Assembly: GCA_027489035.1 (NCBI GenBank)
Contig: JAIYAN010000012.1
Coordinates: 124,001 to 188,000 of the forward strand
Direction: 5' to 3'
Source: Chitinophagaceae bacterium
GTDB lineage: Bacteria; Bacteroidota; Bacteroidia; Chitinophagales; Chitinophagaceae
Length of the DNA stretch: 64,000 bases
In this document: positions 45,593 through 54,598 of the stretch, piece by piece
How the letters are laid out: every line of letters starts with the position of its first letter
How positions within the stretch are numbered: the first letter of the stretch is position 1
Notes under the pieces: generated by a model
The model's input: the letters and a program-made list of their open reading frames with translations, nothing else
The model's database searches: none
Told to the model about the DNA's origin: nothing
Position numbers and translations under genes: made by a program

Positions 45593-47689
45593 TTATTGCA
45601 TGTTCATCACAAATGCACCTTGATCTTTAATTGAAAAGCAACGCAAATTTAGCGCTTCACATTCTTTTTTCCATTTTGATGTTTTCCACAAATTGTTAGA
45701 TGCATCCATTACAATCCATTTTGGCTTAATAGCACAAATAATATCGCTGATGTGTAAACGCGGATTTTTAGATATCAACAACACATCTATATCGATTTTT
45801 TGTTGATTGGGTTGAAATTTACACGCCTTATCTATAATCATCAATCGTTTATTTTTAAATGAAATAATCTGTTTGTGAAAAGGAGGTTTTATATTTTTTT
45901 CTTGTGGATGATTGGCACGATGATAAATTCTAGATGGCTTTAATAAAAATGAATTTATTTTAGTATCATTTTCAACAGATGTATCTCCTAAAAACTGGTA
46001 ATTATTTTTATAGAAATAATCAATTGCCAATTGATGCGCATTATTGTAAATAATTAACTTATGTTGTTGAAGGGCTTTGATTTCTGCAAATGCATAATTT
46101 CCAAAAAACAATAAACTGCAAAAAAGGGAAAGTTTAAAAAATTGTTTTTGATGTTCTAAAATCCAACACAATCCAAATACCACAATTCCATATAAAAATA
46201 TTGTGCTCCAAGCATCTGCATAAATATTATCCCAAATAGAAAACGGAATATTATTAATCTGCACAATGGTTTCATTTATAAATCGTATCGCATAAAAAAT
46301 AAATGTAGAAATCAATTTTGCTAAAAATGAAATTTTATAAAATACGACTAAAAATATTTCTGCAAATAAGATGATGGTAGATAAAGGAACTGCAATTAAA
46401 TTACTGAGTAAAAATAGATTGGGAAACTGATGAAAATAATAAATGCAAATGGGAAAAGTGATAAGTTGTGCAGCAATCGTAATGGAAGACATTTCCCAAA
46501 TTTTTAAAAGGATGATATTTTTAGGGCTGAACAAATTTTGTATCGGTTTTTGCAACCACACAATGCCAATAATGGCCAAGTAACTCAACTGAAATCCAAC
46601 ATCCCAAAGCAAATAAGGATTAAAACAAAGCAATAAAAATGCGGATGCTGCAAGTGAATTATAGATTGATGCTTTTCTGTTCATTACGTTTCCAAAGATG
46701 ATGCACGTAAACATAACTGCACTGCGCAACACGGAAGCAGAAGCACCCGTCATTAACGAAAATATCCACAAACAACTTAACAATATCAATGCTTTTATCC
46801 ATTCATTTTTATGAACATAGGGTATTCTATTCAACAGCCAAAGCAACAATCCATAAATCAATCCCAAATGCAAGCCGCTAATGGCAATGATGTGTACAAC
46901 ACCCGCTTTGCTATATGCTTGTGTAAGGGTTGAATCTAGGTCGTTTTTATATCCAATTAATAATGCCTCAGCAATGCCAAGAATTCCATTTTTATTGGAG
47001 AGGTTTTGCTTCAATACATATAGAGTGAAATCCCGAAGGGAATAAACCGTTTTCCGCAATTTATTTGCTTCGTTTTTTTTTGTTACGATGTAATCTTTTT
47101 CGGTTAAATATACTTGATGATAAATTTGCTGAAAGGATTGATACTGCTGATTGTTGAATGATCCTGGATTACCAGAATTGGTTATATTTTGCAATGGCTT
47201 TTTTATCCAAATGATATCTCCGTATTTTAAATTCGATGCTTTATTTCCTTTTTTAAAATACACCAAAATATCTCCAAAGGCAGTATGCTTTTCTTTTTCA
47301 GAAACAATTTTTTTTACAGCAATTATGGTTTTGAACGTTTTTTCTTTTTCAGTTAAAGGTTCATCAATCCTAACCAGAATAGCTTGTTCTTTTTTATAAA
47401 AATGTCCATACCAATTTTGATGATGATGAAGATTTTTATTCCATGTTAACATCATTCCTAATAAAAGAATGATACTTAATAACATTACAGATTGAACATA
47501 ACGAAATTTATATCGAAGTGATATTGATAAAGTGTAAAAAAAGAAAAAATTAAGTAGGCAAACTGACAGTAAAACCAGCAACCAAAACATAGAAATGGGA
47601 AAATACCATTGCGTTATAATACCGATAGACATAGGTATGATAACCCTTAAAAGCGGCGCTTGTTTCCATAATGGGATTGTTTTGAGCAT
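45593..47689 (-). CDS. comEC: ComEC/Rec2-family DNA uptake channel
   Basis: ComEC forms the channel that brings single-stranded DNA across the inner membrane during transformation. The 698-residue protein has about ten hydrophobic segments; the competence domain includes KAGVVHIIAISGLHLGLIYGLL, the family's most conserved stretch, and LRSAVMFTCIIFGNVMNRK. The last 150 residues (IIYNNAHQLAIDYFYKNNYQF and onward) do not show the metallo-beta-lactamase motif HxHxDH found at the end of B. subtilis ComEC. I believe this shorter form is common in Bacteroidota. The start is the ATG at 47689. Other competence genes are absent from the window. Confidence 0.88.
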   Translation of the reverse strand: MLKTIPLWKQAPLLRVIIPMSIGIITQWYFPISMFWLLVLLSVCLLNFFFFYTLSISLRYKFRYVQSVMLLSIILLLGMMLTWNKNLHHHQNWYGHFYKKEQAILVRIDEPLTEKEKTFKTIIAVKKIVSEKEKHTAFGDILVYFKKGNKASNLKYGDIIWIKKPLQNITNSGNPGSFNNQQYQSFQQIYHQVYLTEKDYIVTKKNEANKLRKTVYSLRDFTLYVLKQNLSNKNGILGIAEALLIGYKNDLDSTLTQAYSKAGVVHIIAISGLHLGLIYGLLLWLLNRIPYVHKNEWIKALILLSCLWIFSLMTGASASVLRSAVMFTCIIFGNVMNRKASIYNSLAASAFLLLCFNPYLLWDVGFQLSYLAIIGIVWLQKPIQNLFSPKNIILLKIWEMSSITIAAQLITFPICIYYFHQFPNLFLLSNLIAVPLSTIILFAEIFLVVFYKISFLAKLISTFIFYAIRFINETIVQINNIPFSIWDNIYADAWSTIFLYGIVVFGLCWILEHQKQFFKLSLFCSLLFFGNYAFAEIKALQQHKLIIYNNAHQLAIDYFYKNNYQFLGDTSVENDTKINSFLLKPSRIYHRANHPQEKNIKPPFHKQIISFKNKRLMIIDKACKFQPNQQKIDIDVLLISKNPRLHISDIICAIKPKWIVMDASNNLWKTSKWKKECEALNLRCFSIKDQGAFVMNMQ

Positions 47690-47729
47690 ACCCAAAAATA
47701 AACTTCCGCAGACTAAATTGCACTGAAGT

Positions 47730-50570
47730 TTATTTACTCAAATGCATGCTTCTTTCCTTGTATAATTGACGGAAATAAGGATCGCGTAAATCTTTAATAA
47801 AACGAATGGCTTCTCCAGTGCTTTTCATTTCTGGCCCAAGTTCTTTATTTACACCAGGGAATTTATTAAAAGAAAATACCGGTTCTTTTATGGCAAAACC
47901 TTCAAGCTTTTTTTCAAATGTAAAGTCTTTCAATTTGGCTGTTCCCATCATTACTTTTGTAGCAATATTCAAATAAGGAATTTGATATGCTTTGGCAATA
48001 AACGGTGTAGTACGTGAAGCCCTTGGGTTTGCTTCTATTATAAATACGTTTCCGTTTTTAATCGCAAATTGAATATTGATTAAGCCACGTATATCTAAAG
48101 CACGCGCAATTTTTTCGGCATATTCTTCCATAGTGTGAACAATCAATGGACTCAAATTAAATTGAGGCAACACTGCATTACTATCTCCACTGTGAATTCC
48201 AGCCGGTTCAATATGTTCCATTACGCCCATTACATGAAAATCAGTGCCATCAAATATTCCATCGATTTCAGCTTCTTGACAACGGTCTAAGAAATGATCA
48301 ATTAAGATTTTATTTCCTGGTAAATGTTTCAACAAACTCAACACACCTTTTTCAAGTTCTTCATCGTTTAACACAATACGCATTCTTTGTCCACCCAAAA
48401 CATAACTTGGTCTAATTAAAACCGGATAACCCACTTCTTGCGCTACTTCAATGGCTTCGTCTGTATTATAAGCTGTACCATATTTTGGATAAGGAATATC
48501 CAATGCTTTCAATGTATCGCTGAAACGGCCTCTATCTTCGGCGATATCCATATTGTCGAATGAGGTTCCAATAATTTTTATGCCTTTTGCATGTAAACGT
48601 TTTGCCAATTTTAAAGCAGTTTGTCCACCCAATTGAACAATTACACCTTCAGGTTTTTCGTGTTCAATAATCTCCCAAAGATGCTCCCAAAAGACAGGCT
48701 CAAAATATAATTTATCGGCAATGTCAAAATCAGTAGAAACGGTTTCAGGATTACAATTCACCATGATGGCTTCGTAACCACATTCTTTAATCGCCAACAA
48801 TCCATGTACACAGCAGTAATCAAATTCAATGCCTTGTCCAATACGATTTGGTCCACTTCCCAAAACAATAATTTTCTTTTTATCTGTTACGATAGATTCG
48901 TTTGAAGTCAGATTTCCTTCAATGGGTTTTCTTTCAAAAGTAGAGTAGAAATAAGGTGTTTTTGCAGCAAACTCGGCACTACAAGTGTCCACCATTTTGA
49001 ATACACGGGTTAATCCCATTTCTTTTCTGCGTGCATAAATCAATTCACTATTATCTTCCTGCATGATTCGCGACAATTGCTCGTCACTAAATCCCATTTG
49101 TTTTGCCTCAAACAATAAATCATCTGGAAGCGTACTTAAATTATGTTTTTGAATTTGTTTTTCGAGGTCACAAATTTTTTGTATTTGATAGATAAACCAA
49201 CGATCTATTTTTGTTTTTTCGCAGATATTTTTAACGCTAGCACCAGCCATCAATGCATCTTTAATTCGAAACAGTCTATCCCATTTTGGTATTTTGATGT
49301 ATTCGAGTAATTCTTCGGTGTGCATTAAGCTTTTGCCATAATAACCCAAACCAACGGCTTCGTTTTCCAAACTTTGACAAGCTTTTTGAATGGCTTCAGC
49401 AAAACTGCGACCAATACCCATTACTTCGCCAACGCTTTTCATCTGAAAACCAAGGGTATCATTTGCCCCTTTAAATTTATCAAAATTCCAGCGCGGTATT
49501 TTTACAATCACATAATCTAAAGCAGGTTCAAAATAAGCGGAAGTAGATTGTGTGATTTGATTTTTAAGTTCATCAAGATTGTAACCGAGTGCCAATTTAG
49601 CGGCAATTTTTGCAATGGGATAACCGGTTGCCTTGCTAGCTAAAGCTGAAGATCGAGAAACCCTTGGATTGATTTCTACTACAATGATTTCTTCGGTTTG
49701 AGGATTTAAAGCAAATTGAACATTACATCCGCCTGCAAAATTGCCCAAATTACGCATCATGCTAATTGCGGTGTTGCGCATCAATTGGTAAGCTGTATCA
49801 GATAAAGTCATTGCTGGTGCAACGGTAATGCTATCGCCCGTATGCACGCCCATTGGGTCGAAATTCTCAACAGTACAAATGATGGCTACATTGTCTGCAT
49901 TGTCTCTTAATAATTCCAATTCAAATTCTTTCCAGCCCAAAACGGCTTTTTCAACCAAAACTTCATGAATGGGAGATGCTGTTAAACCATTATGGAGTGC
50001 TTCATCAAGTTCTTCTTTTTTGAAAACGATACCACCGCCACTGCCACCCAATGTAAAAGAGGGACGGATTACCAATGGGAAACCGATTTCCTGGGCAAAT
50101 TCTTTACCTTCTAAAAACGAGTTTGCAATCCTAGCAGGGCAAACCGGAATGTTCATTTCAATCATCCATTGTCTGAATTTTTCACGGTCTTCAGCTTTGT
50201 CAATGGCCTTTATATCAACACCAATAAGTTTTACATTATATTTTTCCCAAATGCCCAACTCGTCTACTTCTTTACAAAGATTAAGTGCGGTTTGTCCACC
50301 CATAGTTGGCAAAACAGCATCAATTTGATTTTCTTCTAAAATTTGCTCAATGCTTTCTACTGTCAATGGCAATAAATACACACGATCAGCCATCATTGGA
50401 TCGGTCATGATGGTAGCCGGATTGCTATTGATGAGTATAACTTTTACACCTTCTTCACGAATGCTTCTAGCAGCTTGAGTGCCGCTGTAATCAAATTCAC
50501 AAGCTTGGCCAATAACAATTGGACCGCTTCCGATAATTAAAACTGATTGAATGGAGTTGTTTTTTGGCAT
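47730..50570 (-). CDS. carB: Carbamoyl-phosphate synthase large subunit, short form
   Basis: CarB makes carbamoyl phosphate for arginine and pyrimidine synthesis from bicarbonate, ammonia from CarA and two ATP. The 946-residue protein starts at ATG 50570 and contains two ATP-grasp halves. The first begins VLIIGSGPIVIGQACEFDYSG, the second IIVLGSGPNRIGQGIEFDYC; each has its metal- and ATP-binding stretches, such as IVVEINPRVSRSSALASKATG and FIIEANPRASRTTPFIAK. It ends at LRDPYFRQLYKERSMHLSK, about 130 residues before the end of E. coli CarB (1073), so the MGS-like regulatory domain that binds UMP and ornithine is missing. Confidence 0.95.
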   Translation of the reverse strand: MPKNNSIQSVLIIGSGPIVIGQACEFDYSGTQAARSIREEGVKVILINSNPATIMTDPMMADRVYLLPLTVESIEQILEENQIDAVLPTMGGQTALNLCKEVDELGIWEKYNVKLIGVDIKAIDKAEDREKFRQWMIEMNIPVCPARIANSFLEGKEFAQEIGFPLVIRPSFTLGGSGGGIVFKKEELDEALHNGLTASPIHEVLVEKAVLGWKEFELELLRDNADNVAIICTVENFDPMGVHTGDSITVAPAMTLSDTAYQLMRNTAISMMRNLGNFAGGCNVQFALNPQTEEIIVVEINPRVSRSSALASKATGYPIAKIAAKLALGYNLDELKNQITQSTSAYFEPALDYVIVKIPRWNFDKFKGANDTLGFQMKSVGEVMGIGRSFAEAIQKACQSLENEAVGLGYYGKSLMHTEELLEYIKIPKWDRLFRIKDALMAGASVKNICEKTKIDRWFIYQIQKICDLEKQIQKHNLSTLPDDLLFEAKQMGFSDEQLSRIMQEDNSELIYARRKEMGLTRVFKMVDTCSAEFAAKTPYFYSTFERKPIEGNLTSNESIVTDKKKIIVLGSGPNRIGQGIEFDYCCVHGLLAIKECGYEAIMVNCNPETVSTDFDIADKLYFEPVFWEHLWEIIEHEKPEGVIVQLGGQTALKLAKRLHAKGIKIIGTSFDNMDIAEDRGRFSDTLKALDIPYPKYGTAYNTDEAIEVAQEVGYPVLIRPSYVLGGQRMRIVLNDEELEKGVLSLLKHLPGNKILIDHFLDRCQEAEIDGIFDGTDFHVMGVMEHIEPAGIHSGDSNAVLPQFNLSPLIVHTMEEYAEKIARALDIRGLINIQFAIKNGNVFIIEANPRASRTTPFIAKAYQIPYLNIATKVMMGTAKLKDFTFEKKLEGFAIKEPVFSFNKFPGVNKELGPEMKSTGEAIRFIKDLRDPYFRQLYKERSMHLSK

Positions 50571-50596
50571 AATGGTGCGCCTTAAAAAGTGGCGTG

Positions 50597-50604
50597 CAAA
50601 AGTA
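50597..50604 (-). promoter_or_regulatory. Candidate -7 element of carB
   Basis: Minus-strand TACTTTTG is an exact TAnnTTTG match that ends 26 bp before the ATG at 50570. It supports that start over an earlier in-frame ATG at 50651, which lies upstream of the element. Confidence 0.4.
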
Positions 50605-50662
50605 AATGTAAAAGCTTGGTTTTGAAAATAATTTTTGGTGGAGGGAACCATGGAGGTTTAAC

Positions 50663-50705
50663 GGTTTAAATCGCTTAGCTGGTTTAATGGTTTAAGGTTG
50701 ATCGA
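50663..50705. repeat. TTAAACC-rich repeat, copy 1
   Basis: Read on the minus strand, CGATCAACC then repeats of CATTAAACC with an AGCTAAGCG core; an inverted copy lies at 53897-53938 with the same parts in the same order. Short interspersed repeat; no coding frame. Confidence 0.6.
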
Positions 50706-50718
50706 CATCATTTCTCTT

Positions 50719-51013
50719 CACCCATAGTTGAAACGGTGGTTTAAAACAATCAAACTGGTTATTTAAAAAACTTAAACTGCTAATTTTTGGAACATGAATA
50801 AACGTCTTGAACCTTAAATGCCTATACACCCACCGTTGAAACGGTGGGCTATTAAAGGTGTTCAAAGAATGGACAATTTGGAAATCATGGACAAAATATA
50901 GATGCTTGTTTATCTATAAATGCTAATTGTTGGAATATGAATTAACGTCACAAACCTCTCAAACATCTTGTAAGGGTTGAAAATTTTCAACCCTTACAAC
51001 CTCATAAACCTCT
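50719..51013. repeat. Composite palindromic repeat block upstream of the second yceI
   Basis: This gene-free stretch (50571-51099) holds two imperfect tandem units. Each unit contains palindrome II, whose perfect form at 50829-50848 is CCCACCGTTGAAACGGTGGG, and then a TTGGAACATGAATTAACGTC box (near 50789 and 50933); the first unit, at 50719-50740, has a damaged left arm. The second unit also carries palindrome III at 50968-50999, a perfect 32-bp inverted repeat with arm TTGTAAGGGTTGAAAA, followed by CCTCATAAACCTC. No open frame and no RNA gene recognised. Confidence 0.8.
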
Positions 51014-51099
51014 CAAATCAACATCATACAACAATTAATTTTTATGAAGTAAAAAATCATATTTTTGGTTTCTATTTAAAAATTAAAATTAAAAAAATC

Positions 51100-51693
51100 A
51101 TGAAAAAATTATGTACTCTTTTGCTTGTAGCTTTTGCTTTTACAAGTGTCTCATTTGCTCAAACAGCAAAAACCTGGAATGTAGATAAAATGCATTCTGG
51201 TTTAAAATTTTCCGTTTCTCACTTGGTAATCTCTGAAGTAGATGGAAGTTTCAAAATATTTGATGGCAATATGGTGACTACTAAAGATGACTTTTCTGAC
51301 GCAAAAATTAATTTCACAGTAGATGTAAATAGCATCAATACAGACAATGAAAGCCGTGATGGGCATTTAAAAAGTGATGATTTCTTTAACGCTGAAAAAT
51401 TCCCGAAAATGACTTTTGTTAGTACTTCTTTCAAAAAGAAATCAGGTGCTATGTATGAGCTTGTAGGGAATTTAACCATCAGAGACGTTACTAAAAAAGT
51501 AACATTTGCTGTAAAATATGGTGGTACTACAAAAGACCCTTATGGCAATACCAAAGCAGGTTTCAAAGCTACAGGTACTATTAATCGTTTAGAATATGGT
51601 TTAAAATGGAATACGCTTACAGAAGCAGGTGGTTCTGTTGTAGGATCTGATATTGATTTTACTGTAAACTTAGAAATGGCGCTTGCTAAATAA
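51100..51693 (+). CDS. YceI-family protein, secreted form
   Basis: 197 residues; the ATG at 51100 starts a good signal peptide (KKLCTLLLVAFAFTSVSFAQ), whereas an in-frame ATG at 50977 would add 41 residues from inside the repeat block. The mature barrel reads TWNVDKMHSGLKFSVSHLVI, DGSFKIFDGN, ESRDGHLKSDDFFNAEKFPK and TIRDVTKKVTF, the same pattern as the cytoplasmic paralogue at 17273-17806. It should bind an isoprenoid or related lipid in the periplasm. The gene stands alone, with repeat blocks on either side and its own terminator. Confidence 0.9.
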   Translation: MKKLCTLLLVAFAFTSVSFAQTAKTWNVDKMHSGLKFSVSHLVISEVDGSFKIFDGNMVTTKDDFSDAKINFTVDVNSINTDNESRDGHLKSDDFFNAEKFPKMTFVSTSFKKKSGAMYELVGNLTIRDVTKKVTFAVKYGGTTKDPYGNTKAGFKATGTINRLEYGLKWNTLTEAGGSVVGSDIDFTVNLEMALAK

Positions 51694-51719
51694 AAAAGGC
51701 ACTCAAAATTTTCAAAAAA

Positions 51720-51749
51720 GACCATGTTGATTCATGGTCTTTTTTTTTC
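51720..51749 (+). terminator. Rho-independent terminator of the second yceI
   Basis: GACCATG (51720-51726), loop TTGATT, CATGGTC (51733-51739), then T-rich tract to 51749. The stem is perfect and is extended by A-T pairs. Confidence 0.9.
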
Positions 51750-51751
51750 TA

Positions 51752-52052
51752 CATCCACAGTTGAAACGGTGGGCTATTAAAGGTGTTCAAGGAAGCGAAA
51801 GCATTATTTGAATAAATTGAAAGGATAATTTTTGGAACATGAATTAACCTCTTGAACTTTTTGAACGTTTCAATTTTTGTAAGGATTGAAAATTTTCAAC
51901 CCCTATTTCCTCAACAACCTCATAATTTCAATATCAAAAATGTCTAATTTTGAAACATAATTAAACATTTTGTAAGGGTTGAAAATTTTCAACCCCTACG
52001 AACCTCATAAACCTCACATACCTCGTAAGGGTTTAAAATTTTAAACCCCTAC
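51752..52052. repeat. Composite palindromic repeat block downstream of the second yceI
   Basis: Contains the same parts in the same order as 50827-51013: palindrome II with a damaged left arm then CGGTGGGCTATTAAAGGTGT, the TTGGAACATGAATTAA box (near 51836), and palindrome III three times (51877-51905, 51970-52000, 52024-52052; the last with TTTAAAATTTTAAA at the centre), with AACCTC-type sequence between. It ends 25 bp before the M23 peptidase start. No coding frame. Confidence 0.8.
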
Positions 52053-52076
52053 CTAAAATCCTCTACCTTTACCCCC

Positions 52077-53780
52077 ATGAAAAAATGCTTAAAACTATCC
52101 CTTTTCATTTCGGTATTTTTTTCGTTTACGGGTTCCATTTTTGCACAACTTTTTCCCGAAAAAAACATCGTTCAAAATTATTATACTTGGCCTGTGCAAG
52201 CTAAAATTGGCATCGTAGCTAATTTTGGCGAACTCCGTCCCAATCATTATCACATGGGTTTGGATTGTAGAACAGATTCAAGGGTAAACATGCCTATTTT
52301 GGCTGCTGCTGATGGGTATGTAGCAAAAATTAATATAGATCCCACTGGATTTGGAAGAGCCATTTATATCAATCATCCCAATGGAACGACTACTTTATAC
52401 GCACATCTAAATGATTTTAATCCAACACTTGAAAAATATATTCGTGAACAACAATATAAATTGAAACAATGGAGAGTTGTAGTAGAAATTCCAGCTAATC
52501 AGTTTCCTGTTAAAAAAGGAGAATTCATCGCATACAGCGGAAACACAGGCGGCTCTCAAGGTCCACATTTACATTTTGAAATTAGAGATACTAAATCTGA
52601 TAAAGTACTTAATCCATTGTTGTATGGATTCCCTCTTGAGGATAATGTTGCACCCAACATTATTCGATTGGCTGTTTATGATAGACGTGTTAGTACGTAC
52701 GAGCAATCACCCCAAATATTTCCATTAAAAAAAATAAATGGCGTGTATCAACCAATGGGCGGTAAAATTTTGGTTAATTCAGATGTTGTAAGTTTTGCCA
52801 TTACAGCATTTGATAGATATACCAATTCCACCAATCAAAATGGAATTTATCGTGCAGAATTATTTTTTGATAACAATGCAATAAGTGGCTTCGAAATGGA
52901 TAGCACAGGCTATGATCAAACCCGTTTTCTTAATGCACATATTGATTATAAAACCCACGAATCAGGCGGCCCTTTTTTACAGCATCTTTCTCCACTTCCT
53001 GGCTATAAAAATGGAATTTATAAAACAGCAAAAGGTGAAGATGGTTTGATAAGGTTAACAGATAATAATTTACATGACATAAACATTGTAGTGAGCGATG
53101 CCAATGGAAATCAATCCAAATTAAAATTTGACTTAACAAAAAGTGAATCACCCTTAAAGCCCATCAAATCAGAATCTGCAAAAATGTTTCAACCCAATAT
53201 GGTTAACGTTTTTGAAAATGAATCCATTTTGTTTTATTTAAAAGACAGTTGTTTGTATGATTCTTTTCATGTAAAGGTTAAAGAATTACCAGGTAAAATC
53301 TTTCAAGTTCAGGATGATAAAATTCCGTCTCATTGTTATTTTAAAACATGGATAAAAGGTGATTTTGATATTGAAGATTCCAGCAAAATTGTGATGAAAC
53401 AAGTGGCACATGGCAGACATCGGTTTAAAAAAGCAGTGTATAATAAAGGTTGGTACAATGCAAGTTTCAGAGATTTTGGTATTTATCAATTATTAAAAGA
53501 CACTACACCGCCTGTTGTAATACCAGTTGGTGGATTTCATAATGGTATCAATGCGCAAAATTTAAATAGAATTGCTTTTTCTGTATCTGACAATTCGGTT
53601 GATATCGCAAATTTTACCGCCTTACTCGACGGCGAATGGATTTTATGCAGCAATGATAAAGGCAAAGTATTTGTATATGAATTCGATGAAAAATGTACTC
53701 CCGGCGAACATAATTTACAGATTATTGTTACAGATTTGGTAGGCAATAAAACGGAAAGAAATTATCAATTTGTGAGGTAA
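52077..53780 (+). CDS. M23-family metallopeptidase
   Basis: A 567-residue exported protein (signal LSLFISVFFSFTGSIFAQ). The M23 (LytM-like) domain is at the N-terminus, about residues 35-190: NHYHMGLDCRT supplies a metal His and the Asp, AADGYVAKINIDPTGFGRAIYI follows, and GPHLHFEIRDT gives the HxH pair; GNTGGSQG precedes it. All metal ligands appear present, so activity on peptidoglycan peptides is likely. The remaining 370 residues are beta-rich with no family that I recognise, perhaps immunoglobulin-like, ending DLVGNKTERNYQFVR. No membrane anchor is visible. Confidence 0.88.
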   Translation: MKKCLKLSLFISVFFSFTGSIFAQLFPEKNIVQNYYTWPVQAKIGIVANFGELRPNHYHMGLDCRTDSRVNMPILAAADGYVAKINIDPTGFGRAIYINHPNGTTTLYAHLNDFNPTLEKYIREQQYKLKQWRVVVEIPANQFPVKKGEFIAYSGNTGGSQGPHLHFEIRDTKSDKVLNPLLYGFPLEDNVAPNIIRLAVYDRRVSTYEQSPQIFPLKKINGVYQPMGGKILVNSDVVSFAITAFDRYTNSTNQNGIYRAELFFDNNAISGFEMDSTGYDQTRFLNAHIDYKTHESGGPFLQHLSPLPGYKNGIYKTAKGEDGLIRLTDNNLHDINIVVSDANGNQSKLKFDLTKSESPLKPIKSESAKMFQPNMVNVFENESILFYLKDSCLYDSFHVKVKELPGKIFQVQDDKIPSHCYFKTWIKGDFDIEDSSKIVMKQVAHGRHRFKKAVYNKGWYNASFRDFGIYQLLKDTTPPVVIPVGGFHNGINAQNLNRIAFSVSDNSVDIANFTALLDGEWILCSNDKGKVFVYEFDEKCTPGEHNLQIIVTDLVGNKTERNYQFVR

Positions 53781-53845
53781 TAAAAGTAGGATGCAGGATG
53801 CTGGATGTAGTATTGGATTTCATTCCAATTAAATCTATTACGACA

Positions 53846-53975
53846 CCGGTTAGGAAACCGGCGCCAGTATTGCTAATTATCAAACCAATAAAATTTCGAT
53901 CAACCATTAAACCAGTTTAGCGGATTAAACCATTAAACTTCATAAACCTCTTAAACTTCATAAACCTCTTAAACC
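53846..53975. repeat. Hairpin, TTAAACC-rich repeat copy 2 and AACCTC tandem
   Basis: CCGGTT-AGGA-AACCGG (53846-53861) is a perfect hairpin in otherwise A+T-rich DNA. 53897-53938 is the inverted copy of 50663-50705. Then TTAAACTTCATAAACCTC occurs twice in tandem up to the bcp start. Confidence 0.6.
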
Positions 53976-53982
53976 TCTTCTT

Positions 53983-54447
53983 ATGTCAACCATTCAACCC
54001 GGCACAAAAGCCCCAACCTTCATAGGAAAAGATCAAAATGGGAACACCGTTTCTTTAGCAGATTACAAAGGCCACAACATTGTTTTGTATTTCTATCCTC
54101 AAGATGATACCCCAACTTGTACTACGCAAGCTTGCAATTTTAGAGACAATATAGAATCACTTGCTGAACAAAATTTTGTGGTAATTGGCGTTAGTCCAGA
54201 CGAGGTGGTAAAGCATAAAAAATTTGAAACTAAACATCAACTTCCATTTGTTTTAATAGCTGATCCTGAATTGAACATAATAGAAAAATATGGCGTATGG
54301 GGTGAAAAAAGCATGTACGGAAAAAAATACATGGGCTTATTGCGCACCACATTTTTAATAGATGCAAAAGGAATTATTAAACACATCATCAACAAGCCCA
54401 AAGCCAAAACCCACACCGAAGAAATTTTATCCCTTTGGAATAGTTAA
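53983..54447 (+). CDS. bcp: Thioredoxin-dependent peroxiredoxin (BCP/PrxQ)
   Basis: BCP reduces H2O2 and organic hydroperoxides with electrons from thioredoxin. The 154-residue protein has GTKAPTFIGKDQNGNTVSL, then YFYPQDDTPTCTTQACNFRD with peroxidatic Cys46 and resolving Cys51, five residues apart as in the two-Cys BCP type, and Arg in LRTTFLID. Length is typical. The gene stands alone after repeats; no oxidant regulator is adjacent. Confidence 0.95.
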   Translation: MSTIQPGTKAPTFIGKDQNGNTVSLADYKGHNIVLYFYPQDDTPTCTTQACNFRDNIESLAEQNFVVIGVSPDEVVKHKKFETKHQLPFVLIADPELNIIEKYGVWGEKSMYGKKYMGLLRTTFLIDAKGIIKHIINKPKAKTHTEEILSLWNS

Positions 54448-54568
54448 TAAATCATTTTTTCTTTTAACAAACATTAGGAACTAAGTATAAATACTTATTG
54501 TAACTACGTAGTATTGTATAAATAATATATTCCTTCCTTCCATTCTTTTTCATAGGATTAATTAACGC

Positions 54569-54576
54569 TATTTTTG
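54569..54576 (+). promoter_or_regulatory. Candidate -7 element of the FIST operon
   Basis: TATTTTTG matches TAnnTTTG exactly and lies 22 bp before the ATG at 54599, in a 151-bp gap. Confidence 0.4.
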
Positions 54577-54598
54577 AAAATTCAATAATCTAAAAAGT

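Noticed and set aside
47693..47700. TATTTTTG on the minus strand as a promoter of comEC
   Set aside because: It ends only 3 bp before the start codon, so transcription would begin inside the gene; probably chance in A+T-rich DNA.
49969..50328. Plus-strand frame of 119 codons inside carB
   Set aside because: Antisense shadow of a highly conserved gene; low-complexity Ser/Pro-rich product without family similarity.
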